DNA of 7,759 nucleotides from Clostridia bacterium (lineage in GTDB: Bacteria > Bacillota > Clostridia > UBA1381): the NCBI GenBank assembly GCA_008668455.1, contig RQCD01000096.1:1-7759 (forward strand). The letters are read 5' to 3'. Position 1 is the first letter of the stretch, and each line of letters opens with the position of its first letter. The position numbers were made by a program, and so were the translations under genes. Under the pieces are notes generated by a model that searched no databases, was not told the origin of the DNA, and was given only the letters and a program-made list of their open reading frames with translations. Shown in pieces: positions 1-6,198 of the stretch.

Positions 1-32
1 AAATATTTCTCACTCTTATTCTTCTCATCCAT
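1..32 (-). CDS. Probable start of an unidentified gene, cut by the left window edge
   Basis: Reading leftwards from base 32, an ATG opens a frame with no stop to the window edge. It encodes MDEKNKSEKY followed by an incomplete codon. A GAGG at 37-40 lies 4 bases before this ATG, and the start follows the stop codon of the ThrE-like gene (34-36) by a single base, which is typical of a co-transcribed, translationally coupled gene. ThrE-type exporters are often split into a small and a large membrane subunit encoded side by side, so this could be the partner subunit. Ten mostly charged residues cannot identify it, and chance cannot be excluded. Confidence 0.35.
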   Translation of the reverse strand, partial: MDEKNKSEKY

Positions 33-33
33 T

Positions 34-543
34 TTACCTCACATTCTGTGTCGATTTTATATTTTTGTCACGTTTTGTGTCCTTACTTTTGTTATACAGC
101 CATAGCAGTGATGTGTCAATCCTTTTATTCACAATCCCGCGGAACGGGGTTACGACCATGATACCGGCGGCGAGGGCTAAGGCGATCCGGATGGTTGCGG
201 CTCCGTTTTGAAAAAAACCATCCGGATCTCCGGTCATTGCTCCGAGCATAGTCTGATACAGCTTTCCGCCCGGCACAAGCGGAATCAGCGCCGGCGCAAG
301 ATAGACGGTAACCGGTGTTTTCAGGATTCTTGCTGCGCATTCTGCATAAACCGTCAGAAACACAGAGCAAAAAAAGTACGCTAAAAAATCGCCGCAGCTG
401 CCATACAAAAGCTCAAACAAAATACCGGAAAAAAAACCTCCCAGGGCGGCAAACAACAGCTTTTTCCCTTTCAGGTTGAAAATTGCCCCAAAACCGAGCG
501 CGCTGCAAAACGACATCGCCGCACGAATGATATGCTGATTCAT
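34..543 (-). CDS. Threonine/serine exporter family (ThrE_2-type) small membrane subunit
   Basis: This is a 169-residue hydrophobic protein, close to the length of the small subunit of split threonine/serine exporters (E. coli YjjB-like; formerly DUF3815). About five membrane segments can be read, near residues 5-22, 29-47, 50-68, 78-100 and 115-135. The loop PALIPLVPGGKLYQTM at 84-99 is the family hallmark, and the tail after residue 138 is basic and cytoplasmic-looking (KSKDTKRDKNIK). In the family, this domain pairs with a larger DUF1212 (YjjP-like) subunit to export threonine, serine or, in some members, dicarboxylates across the cytoplasmic membrane. The substrate here is unknown. The ATG at 543 is supported by GGGGAG at 552-557, 8 bases upstream, and by a promoter just beyond. 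A possible second gene starts one base after its stop. The family call is fairly secure from the motif; transport activity is inferred. Confidence 0.85.
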   Translation of the reverse strand: MNQHIIRAAMSFCSALGFGAIFNLKGKKLLFAALGGFFSGILFELLYGSCGDFLAYFFCSVFLTVYAECAARILKTPVTVYLAPALIPLVPGGKLYQTMLGAMTGDPDGFFQNGAATIRIALALAAGIMVVTPFRGIVNKRIDTSLLWLYNKSKDTKRDKNIKSTQNVR

Positions 544-551
544 CCTCTCAT

Positions 552-557
552 CTCCCC
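552..557 (-). promoter_or_regulatory. Ribosome binding site of the ThrE-like gene
   Basis: Read on the minus strand this is GGGGAG, placed 8 bases before the ATG at 541-543. It supports that start over the later in-frame ATG at residue 10. Confidence 0.7.
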
Positions 558-567
558 TCTTTTTCTA

Positions 568-596
568 ATCTTACCATACTCCGGCTTATTTTTCAA
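568..596 (-). promoter_or_regulatory. Sigma-A-type promoter for the ThrE-like gene
   Basis: On the minus strand, TTGAAA (591-596) and TAAGAT (568-573) are separated by exactly 17 bases. The -10 element is preceded by TGG, giving an extended -10 (TGn). Transcription would start near 561, leaving a leader of roughly 18 bases that contains the GGGGAG ribosome binding site. The -35 matches consensus at five of six positions and the -10 at four of six, so the extended -10 probably matters. Confidence 0.65.
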
Positions 597-600
597 TCCC

Positions 601-677
601 TTTTCCGAAATAATTTTTTTTGCTGATACTATGTCTGTTCAAAAATTTCACCTAAAAAATTTTTCCGAACATAATTT
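601..677 (+). repeat. Near-identical 16/17-bp direct repeat in the divergent intergenic region
   Basis: TTTTCCGAAATAATTT at 601-616 recurs as TTTTCCGAACATAATTT at 661-677, differing only by one inserted C. The copies start exactly 60 bases apart. The left copy lies just upstream of the -35 box of the minus-strand ThrE-like promoter, and the right copy lies just upstream of the -35 box of the uvrB promoter. The right copy overlaps the LexA-like inverted repeat. The region is AT-rich, but the shared CCGAA core makes pure low-complexity coincidence less likely. Confidence 0.55.
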
Positions 678-681
678 CGGA
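664..681. promoter_or_regulatory. LexA/DinR (SOS) box-like inverted repeat upstream of uvrB
   Basis: TCCGAA-N6-TTCGGA is a perfect inverted repeat. Its core CGAACATAATTTCG (666-679) matches the Gram-positive LexA consensus CGAAC-N4-GTTCG at nine of ten fixed positions. The right half reads TTTCG rather than GTTCG. It ends 6 bases before the uvrB -35 box. uvrBA is an established SOS-regulated operon in Bacillus subtilis, so a LexA site here is expected biology. The position just upstream of the -35, rather than overlapping the promoter, and the one mismatch are the reasons for caution. Confidence 0.5.
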
Positions 682-687
682 TTTTTC

Positions 688-716
688 TTGACTTTTGTCT
701 GAAAATGTGATATAAT
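688..716 (+). promoter_or_regulatory. Sigma-A promoter of the uvrB-uvrA-HAD operon
   Basis: TTGACT (688-693) and a perfect TATAAT (711-716) are separated by 17 bases, and TGA immediately before the -10 gives an extended -10. A-tracts at 641-648 and 654-664 lie upstream and could act as an UP element. Transcription should start near 722-724, giving a leader of about 24 bases with the GGAGG ribosome binding site. Confidence 0.85.
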
Positions 717-735
717 AGAGGGTGAAATCGATGCC

Positions 736-740
736 GGAGG
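736..740 (+). promoter_or_regulatory. Ribosome binding site that decides the uvrB start
   Basis: GGAGG lies 6 bases before the GTG at 747, which is optimal spacing. It is 18 bases from the ATG at 759, which has no Shine-Dalgarno sequence of its own. The GTG start is therefore preferred. Confidence 0.7.
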
Positions 741-746
741 AAAGAA

Positions 747-2714
747 GTGGTTAGCAGTATGGGAATGTTTGAATTAGTGTCGGACTTTTCACCGCAGGGG
801 GATCAGCCGCAGGCAATTGAAAAACTGACAGAGGGAATCAAACGGGGCGACCGTGCACAGACGCTTCTCGGTGTGACCGGATCGGGAAAAACCTTTACCA
901 TGGCAAACATTATCCGGGAAACGGACAAGCCAACCATTATTTTAGCGCACAATAAAACCCTTGCCGCCCAGCTCTATTCGGAATTTAAAGAATTTTTTCC
1001 GAACAACGCTGTGGAATTTTTTGTGTCCTACTACGACTACTACCAGCCAGAGGCATACATTCCCCAGACAGATACCTTTATCGAAAAGGACTCCTCGATG
1101 AATGACGAAATTGATAAAATGCGCCACAGCGCAACCTTCGCGCTGTTTGAACGCCGGGATGTGATCATTGTATCGAGCGTTTCCTGCATTTACGGCTTGG
1201 GCGATCCGGAGGATTACCAGAATCTGATGCTCTCCCTCCGCGTGGGCATGGTCAGGGATCGCGAGGAGGTTTTAAAAAAATTAGTGGACATCCAGTACGA
1301 GCGCAACGACATCAATTTTGTCCGGAATAAATTCCGCGTCCGGGGAGACGTGGTGGAGATTTTCCCCTCCAACAATGGTGAAAACGCAATCCGGGTGGAA
1401 TTTTTCGGAGATGAGATTGAGCGGATTTCCGAGGTGAACGTGGTGAGCGGAGAGGTGGTCGGATACCGGAATCATGCCGTCATCTCCCCTGCCTCGCACT
1501 ATGTCACAACGCCGGAGAAAATGGAAATTGCAATCGCTGCAATTGAGGAGGAGCTGGAGGAGCGCATCCGCTATTTCAAAGAAAACAACATGCTGCTTGA
1601 GGCACAGCGCATCGAACAGCGCACGCGCTATGATATTGAAATGATGCGTGAAATCGGCTTTTGCCAGGGGATTGAAAACTACTCCCGGCATATCAGCGGA
1701 CGCGCGCCCGGGAGCGCCCCATACACACTTTTAGACTACTTTCCGGAGGATTATCTGATGATCATAGATGAGTCGCATGTGACTGTCCCGCAGGTGCGCG
1801 GCATGTATAACGGCGACCGCGCAAGAAAGGAAACACTGGTTCGGTACGGCTTCCGCCTGCCCTCTGCTTTTGACAACAGACCGCTTGTCTTTTCGGAATT
1901 TGAGCAAAAAATCCACCAGGTGATCTTTACAAGCGCAACCCCCGGTCCGTACGAGCAGGAGCATTCTGTGCAGACGGCAGAGCAGCTGATCCGTCCGACA
2001 GGACTGTTAGACCCGGTCATCCATTTGCGCCCGATCGAACATCAGATTGACGATCTGATCAGCGAGATTCACGCGCGAACCGAAAAGGATCAGCGTGTTT
2101 TGGTTACGACGCTTACGAAAAAGATGGCAGAAAGTCTGACAGAATATCTGCACGGTGCAGGAATCCGGGTGCGGTATATGCACTCCGAGGTGAAAACAAT
2201 TGAAAGAACCGAGATTATCCGGGATCTCCGGAGCGGAGAATTCGACGTGTTAGTCGGCATTAACCTGCTCCGGGAAGGACTTGATCTTCCGGAGGTATCC
2301 CTGGTTGCAATTTTAGACGCGGACAAGGAAGGCTTTTTGCGGAGCGAAACGTCGCTGATTCAGACCATCGGACGAGCGGCGCGGCATGTGGACGGAACGG
2401 TCATTATGTATGCAGATCAGATCACCGGCTCTATGCAGCGCGCAATCGACGAGACAAACCGCCGCCGCGCCCTGCAGCAGAAATTTAACGAGGAGCACGG
2501 CATTATTCCGCATACCGTGCAAAAAAGTGTGCGCCGCGCTTTAGAGGGAATGTCGCCGGCAGAGGAGACGGACGAAAAGCCGTCGCCGCAGAAGCTTTCG
2601 CAAATGATAGCCGATCTGCGTGATGAAATGCTCTTAGCGGCAGAATCCTTAGAATTCGAGCGTGCCGCCGAGCTGCGCGACCGGATTAAAAAATTAGAAC
2701 ATGGAGAAGCATGA
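747..2714 (+). CDS. uvrB: UvrABC nucleotide excision repair helicase-like subunit UvrB
   Basis: UvrB is loaded on damaged DNA by UvrA, verifies the lesion with its ATPase and beta-hairpin, and recruits UvrC for incision. The 655 residues match the usual family length. Visible parts are Walker A GVTGSGKT (42-49), the aromatic beta-hairpin YYDYYQPEAY from residue 95 that is inserted between DNA strands, DESH Walker B (341-344), TSAT motif III (395-398), motif V GINLLREGLDLPEVS (504-518), motif VI QTIGRAARH (539-547) and a C-terminal UVR domain (about 616-651) for UvrA/UvrC contact. The GTG start at 747 is chosen for its GGAGG. The alternative ATG at 759 gives MGMFELVSDF, which resembles the N-terminus of most UvrBs, so the first four residues are uncertain. 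It is the first gene of an operon with uvrA, under a strong promoter with a LexA-like site. Confidence 0.98.
   Translation: MVSSMGMFELVSDFSPQGDQPQAIEKLTEGIKRGDRAQTLLGVTGSGKTFTMANIIRETDKPTIILAHNKTLAAQLYSEFKEFFPNNAVEFFVSYYDYYQPEAYIPQTDTFIEKDSSMNDEIDKMRHSATFALFERRDVIIVSSVSCIYGLGDPEDYQNLMLSLRVGMVRDREEVLKKLVDIQYERNDINFVRNKFRVRGDVVEIFPSNNGENAIRVEFFGDEIERISEVNVVSGEVVGYRNHAVISPASHYVTTPEKMEIAIAAIEEELEERIRYFKENNMLLEAQRIEQRTRYDIEMMREIGFCQGIENYSRHISGRAPGSAPYTLLDYFPEDYLMIIDESHVTVPQVRGMYNGDRARKETLVRYGFRLPSAFDNRPLVFSEFEQKIHQVIFTSATPGPYEQEHSVQTAEQLIRPTGLLDPVIHLRPIEHQIDDLISEIHARTEKDQRVLVTTLTKKMAESLTEYLHGAGIRVRYMHSEVKTIERTEIIRDLRSGEFDVLVGINLLREGLDLPEVSLVAILDADKEGFLRSETSLIQTIGRAARHVDGTVIMYADQITGSMQRAIDETNRRRALQQKFNEEHGIIPHTVQKSVRRALEGMSPAEETDEKPSPQKLSQMIADLRDEMLLAAESLEFERAAELRDRIKKLEHGEA
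2703..2706 (+). promoter_or_regulatory. Ribosome binding site that decides the uvrA start
   Basis: GGAG, lying inside the last codons of uvrB, is 9 bases before the ATG at 2716. The earlier in-frame ATG at 2701 has no Shine-Dalgarno sequence upstream and would overlap uvrB. The placement suggests translational coupling. Confidence 0.6.
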
Positions 2715-2715
2715 A

Positions 2716-5538
2716 ATGAATCAAAATATTATCATAAAAGGGGCAAGAGTGCACAATTTAAAAAACATCAGTCTGAAAATTCCGCGTGAAAAATTAGTGG
2801 TGTTAACCGGACTTTCCGGCTCAGGAAAATCCTCCCTTGCATTTGACACAATTTATGCCGAGGGGCAGCGGCGGTATGTGGAGTCGCTTTCCTCCTACGC
2901 GCGTCAGTTTCTGGGGCAGATGGAAAAGCCGGATGTGGATTTGATTGAGGGTCTCTCGCCTGCCATCAGCATTGATCAGAAAACCACCTCAAAGAATCCG
3001 CGTTCCACCGTTGGAACGGTGACCGAAATTTACGATTATCTGCGGCTTTTATATGCCAGGGTTGGCGTGCAGCATTGTCCGAAATGCGGAAAAGAGGTTT
3101 CCAAGCAGACAATTGACCAGATTGTGGATCAGGTGATGAAGCTGCCGGAGGGCAGCCGGATTCAGATTTTAGCGCCGGTGATCCGCGGCAAAAAGGGCGA
3201 GCATAAAAAGACGCTGGAGCAGGCAAAAAAGAGCGGCTATGTCCGCGTCCGTATCGACGGAGAACAGCATGAGCTTTCCGAGCCGATTGCTTTGGAAAAG
3301 ACAAAAAAGCACAGCATTGAAATTGTGGTGGACAGGCTGATTGTCCGTCCGGATATTATAAAGCGGCTGACCGATTCCTTAGAAACCGCCCTGGAGCTTG
3401 CAGGCGGCATAGCAATGACCGAAATCATCGGCGGAGAAATACTCACCTTTAGCCAGAGCTTTGCCTGCGAGGACTGCGGAATCAGTCTCCAGGAGCCTGC
3501 GCCGCGTCTCTTTTCCTTTAACAACCCCTACGGGGCATGCCCGGAATGCAGCGGCTTGGGAGCGCTTTCCAAAATTGATCCGGATCTGATTATTGCAGAC
3601 GACAGCTTAAGCCTGTTAGAGGGGGCAATCTATTGCAGCGGCTGGGCAGCGCCGGAAATTGAGGACAGCATGGCGCATATGTATTACACTGCCTTAGCAA
3701 GGCATTACGGCTTTGACATCAACACGCCGTTTTGCGAGCTTCCGAAGAATATTCAAAATATCGTGCTCTACGGCAGCGGCACAGAAAAAATCCGGATGGA
3801 ATACAACCGTTCCTACGGGCAGGGACATTATATGGCGCGGTTTGAAGGCGTTGTGACCAATTTGGAGCGTCGGTATCAGGAAACCACCTCGGAATACTCT
3901 AAGCATGAATTAGAACGGTATATCAACATGGTGGAATGTCCGAAATGCCATGGTGCGCGGGTAAACGACGAGGTGCTTGCCATCACAGTAAACGGGGTCA
4001 ACATCTACGACCTGACCTGTAAATCCATCCGCGAAATCATGGACTTTATGAATGCTTTACAGCTTTCCGAGCGTGAGCTGATCATCGCAAAGCAGGTCAT
4101 CAAGGAAATTAAGGCAAGGCTGCAATTTCTCTTAGATGTCGGACTGGACTATCTGACGCTTGCACGCTCCTCCGGAACGCTCTCCGGCGGCGAGGCACAG
4201 AGAATCCGTTTAGCAACCCAGATCGGCTCAGGATTAATGGGAGTTTTATACATTTTAGACGAGCCGAGCATCGGACTGCATCAGCGTGACAATGACCGTT
4301 TAATCGGAACACTAAAGCACCTGCGTGATTTGGGAAATACTGTAATTGTAGTGGAGCATGACGAGGACACGATGCGTGCGGCTGATTATATTGTTGATAT
4401 CGGTCCCGGCGCAGGCATTCACGGCGGAGAGGTGGTTGCAGCCGGAACAGCAGAGGAAATCATGCAGAACGAACAGTCGGTTACCGGCGCATATTTAAGC
4501 GGCAGAAAGAAAATCCCTGTTCCGGAAACCCGCAGAAAGGCTTCCGGATGGCTGGAAATTGTCGGCGCAAAGGAAAATAATCTGAAAAACATTACCGCAA
4601 AAATTCCGCTTGGCGTTCTTACCTGTATCACCGGCGTGTCCGGTTCGGGAAAAAGCTCCCTAATCAACGAGATTCTGTATAAGGAACTGGCACACGACTT
4701 AAACCGTGCACGGACGCATGCCGGTGAGCATAAGGAAATCCGCGGAATCGAACAGCTGGATAAAATTATTAATATCGACCAGTCCCCCATCGGCAGAACG
4801 CCGCGTTCCAATCCCGCCACCTATACCAATCTCTTTAACGACATCCGGGAGGTCTTTGCAAATACAAACGAAGCAAAAATCCGCGGCTATAAAGCCGGGC
4901 GGTTCAGCTTTAACGTAAAAGGAGGACGCTGCGAGGCATGCGCAGGAGACGGCATTGTCCGGATCGAAATGCACTTTTTAGCCGACGTGTTCGTTCCATG
5001 CGAGGTCTGCAAGGGTCACCGCTACAACCGGGAAACCTTAGAGGTGAAATACAAGGGAAAGAACATTTATGACGTTTTAGAAATGACGGTGGACGAGGCG
5101 GCAGTCTTTTTTGAAAATCTTCCGAAGCTCCGCAGAAAGCTGGAAACGCTCCAGGAGGTCGGGCTCGGATATGTCAAGCTGGGACAAAGCTCCACCACTC
5201 TCTCCGGCGGCGAGGCGCAGCGAGTGAAGCTGGCAACCGAGCTTTCCAAGCGAAGCACCGGCAGAACCATTTATGTTTTAGACGAGCCGACCACCGGACT
5301 CCATACCGCTGACGTGCATAAGCTGATTGAGGTTTTGCAGAAATTGACAGAGGGCGGCAATTCCGTAGTTGTGATTGAGCATAATTTAGATGTGATCAAG
5401 ACAGCGGATTATATTCTGGATTTAGGTCCTGAGGGCGGTGCAGGCGGCGGAAAAATCATCGCCAAGGGCACACCGGAGGAGATTGCAAAAGCAAAAGACT
5501 CCTATACCGGACTTTATCTGAAAAAAATACTTTCATAA
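2716..5538 (+). CDS. uvrA: UvrABC nucleotide excision repair damage-sensor ATPase UvrA
   Basis: UvrA dimers scan DNA, bind distorting lesions and load UvrB. From the ATG at 2716 it has 940 residues, the classic UvrA length. It contains two ABC ATPase modules. The first has Walker A GLSGSGKSS (32-40), signature LSGGEAQR (489-496) and Walker B LYILDEPS (511-518). The second has Walker A GVSGSGKSS (640-648), LSGGEAQR (829-836) and IYVLDEPT (852-859). Cysteine pairs that fit the three structural zinc sites are C121/C124 with C408/C411, C251/C254 with C275/C278, and C739/C742 with C762/C765. All expected motifs are intact. The gene starts one base after the uvrB stop and is followed 12 bases later by a HAD phosphatase gene, so the three are almost certainly one transcript. 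An alternative start at 2701 would add five residues, but it lacks a ribosome binding site. Confidence 0.98.
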   Translation: MNQNIIIKGARVHNLKNISLKIPREKLVVLTGLSGSGKSSLAFDTIYAEGQRRYVESLSSYARQFLGQMEKPDVDLIEGLSPAISIDQKTTSKNPRSTVGTVTEIYDYLRLLYARVGVQHCPKCGKEVSKQTIDQIVDQVMKLPEGSRIQILAPVIRGKKGEHKKTLEQAKKSGYVRVRIDGEQHELSEPIALEKTKKHSIEIVVDRLIVRPDIIKRLTDSLETALELAGGIAMTEIIGGEILTFSQSFACEDCGISLQEPAPRLFSFNNPYGACPECSGLGALSKIDPDLIIADDSLSLLEGAIYCSGWAAPEIEDSMAHMYYTALARHYGFDINTPFCELPKNIQNIVLYGSGTEKIRMEYNRSYGQGHYMARFEGVVTNLERRYQETTSEYSKHELERYINMVECPKCHGARVNDEVLAITVNGVNIYDLTCKSIREIMDFMNALQLSERELIIAKQVIKEIKARLQFLLDVGLDYLTLARSSGTLSGGEAQRIRLATQIGSGLMGVLYILDEPSIGLHQRDNDRLIGTLKHLRDLGNTVIVVEHDEDTMRAADYIVDIGPGAGIHGGEVVAAGTAEEIMQNEQSVTGAYLSGRKKIPVPETRRKASGWLEIVGAKENNLKNITAKIPLGVLTCITGVSGSGKSSLINEILYKELAHDLNRARTHAGEHKEIRGIEQLDKIINIDQSPIGRTPRSNPATYTNLFNDIREVFANTNEAKIRGYKAGRFSFNVKGGRCEACAGDGIVRIEMHFLADVFVPCEVCKGHRYNRETLEVKYKGKNIYDVLEMTVDEAAVFFENLPKLRRKLETLQEVGLGYVKLGQSSTTLSGGEAQRVKLATELSKRSTGRTIYVLDEPTTGLHTADVHKLIEVLQKLTEGGNSVVVIEHNLDVIKTADYILDLGPEGGAGGGKIIAKGTPEEIAKAKDSYTGLYLKKILS

Positions 5539-5550
5539 GATGGGAAAACT

Positions 5551-6192
5551 ATGTACGATACGATTTTATTTGATTTAGACGGCACGCTGACCGACCCGAA
5601 GGAAGGAATTACAAAAAGCGTGCAATATGCTTTGAAAAAATGCGGCATCACACCGCCGGGCGAAAACGAGCTTTTAGGCTTTATCGGTCCTCCCCTGTTC
5701 GATTCCTTTCAGGAATTTTACCGCATGTCGGCAAAACAGGCAAAACAGGCAGTCGCATTTTACCGGGAACGCTTTTCTGTTACCGGACTTTTTGAAAACC
5801 GCGTGTTTGACGGAGTTCCGGAGCTTTTATGCGCCCTTCATTCACATCAGAAAACTGTGGCATTAGCAACTGCAAAGCCGCATATTTTTGCGCGGAAAAT
5901 CTTAGAGCATTATAATCTGATTGATCAGTTTGATATTTTAGTCGGCGCAGAGCTTGACGGTACCAGAGGTCATAAGACCGATGTGATCAAGGAGGTTCTC
6001 CGCCAGCTGCCGGACGGTGCAGCTCCGGTTATGGTAGGCGACCGCAGACAGGATATTTTGGGAGCAAGGACCTGTCACATTCCCTCCATCGGCGTCCGTT
6101 TTGGCTATGCCGAACCCGGCGAACTGGAATCGGCCGGCGCAGATCTGATTGTGGATTCTATTCCGGCATTGCAGGAGGCTCTTTTGCGATAA
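5551..6192 (+). CDS. HAD-superfamily hydrolase, phosphoglycolate phosphatase / 5'-nucleotidase-like
   Basis: This 213-residue soluble enzyme has all four HAD motifs. These are DLDGTLTD at 8-15 (nucleophile D8, acid D10), the motif II threonine T107 in ATAKP, the motif III lysine K142 in HKTD, and motif IV GDRRQD with D164 and D168 for magnesium. A helical cap lies between about residues 16 and 85, as in the Gph/PGP-like subfamily I. The stretches EGITKSVQYALKK, FIGPPL and ELDGTRGHKTDVI resemble Gram-positive enzymes annotated as phosphoglycolate phosphatases or nucleoside 5'-monophosphatases. It should therefore remove phosphate from a small phosphorylated metabolite in the cytosol, but the substrate cannot be read from the sequence. 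The start has a weak GGGA 5 bases upstream and lies 12 bases after the uvrA stop, suggesting coupling. The cap contains a short in-frame 9-bp tandem repeat (AKQAKQA, residues 61-67). Confidence 0.92.
   Translation: MYDTILFDLDGTLTDPKEGITKSVQYALKKCGITPPGENELLGFIGPPLFDSFQEFYRMSAKQAKQAVAFYRERFSVTGLFENRVFDGVPELLCALHSHQKTVALATAKPHIFARKILEHYNLIDQFDILVGAELDGTRGHKTDVIKEVLRQLPDGAAPVMVGDRRQDILGARTCHIPSIGVRFGYAEPGELESAGADLIVDSIPALQEALLR
5731..5751 (+). repeat. Short in-frame 9-bp tandem repeat in the HAD gene
   Basis: GCAAAACAG occurs at 5731-5739 and again at 5740-5748, followed by a partial third unit GCA. It encodes AKQAKQA within the cap helix. A change of unit number would add or remove three residues without a frameshift. 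Confidence 0.7.
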
Positions 6193-6198
6193 GCTTAT
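6189..6198. other. 10-bp palindrome spanning two convergent stop codons
   Basis: ATAAGCTTAT is a perfect palindrome. It contains the TAA of the HAD gene (6190-6192) and, on the other strand, the TAA of the AraC gene (6195-6197). The two genes have only 2 bases between them. It is too short and too AT-rich, and lacks the T-run, to be called an intrinsic terminator. No other terminator is evident near this junction on either strand. Confidence 0.6.

Noticed and set aside
603..620. Second LexA box from the left copy of the direct repeat
   Set aside because: It has the CCGAA half but the right half is a T-run with no CG. It is not a palindrome, so I report it only as part of the direct repeat.
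1281..1691. 136-codon open frame on the minus strand inside uvrB
   Set aside because: It lies wholly antisense to an intact, motif-complete uvrB, with no convincing family features. It is a frame shadow, as are the other antisense frames within uvrB and uvrA.
2701..2715. Earlier ATG for uvrA at 2701
   Set aside because: No Shine-Dalgarno sequence precedes it, and it would overlap uvrB. The ATG at 2716 has GGAG at 9 bases and gives the standard 940 residues.
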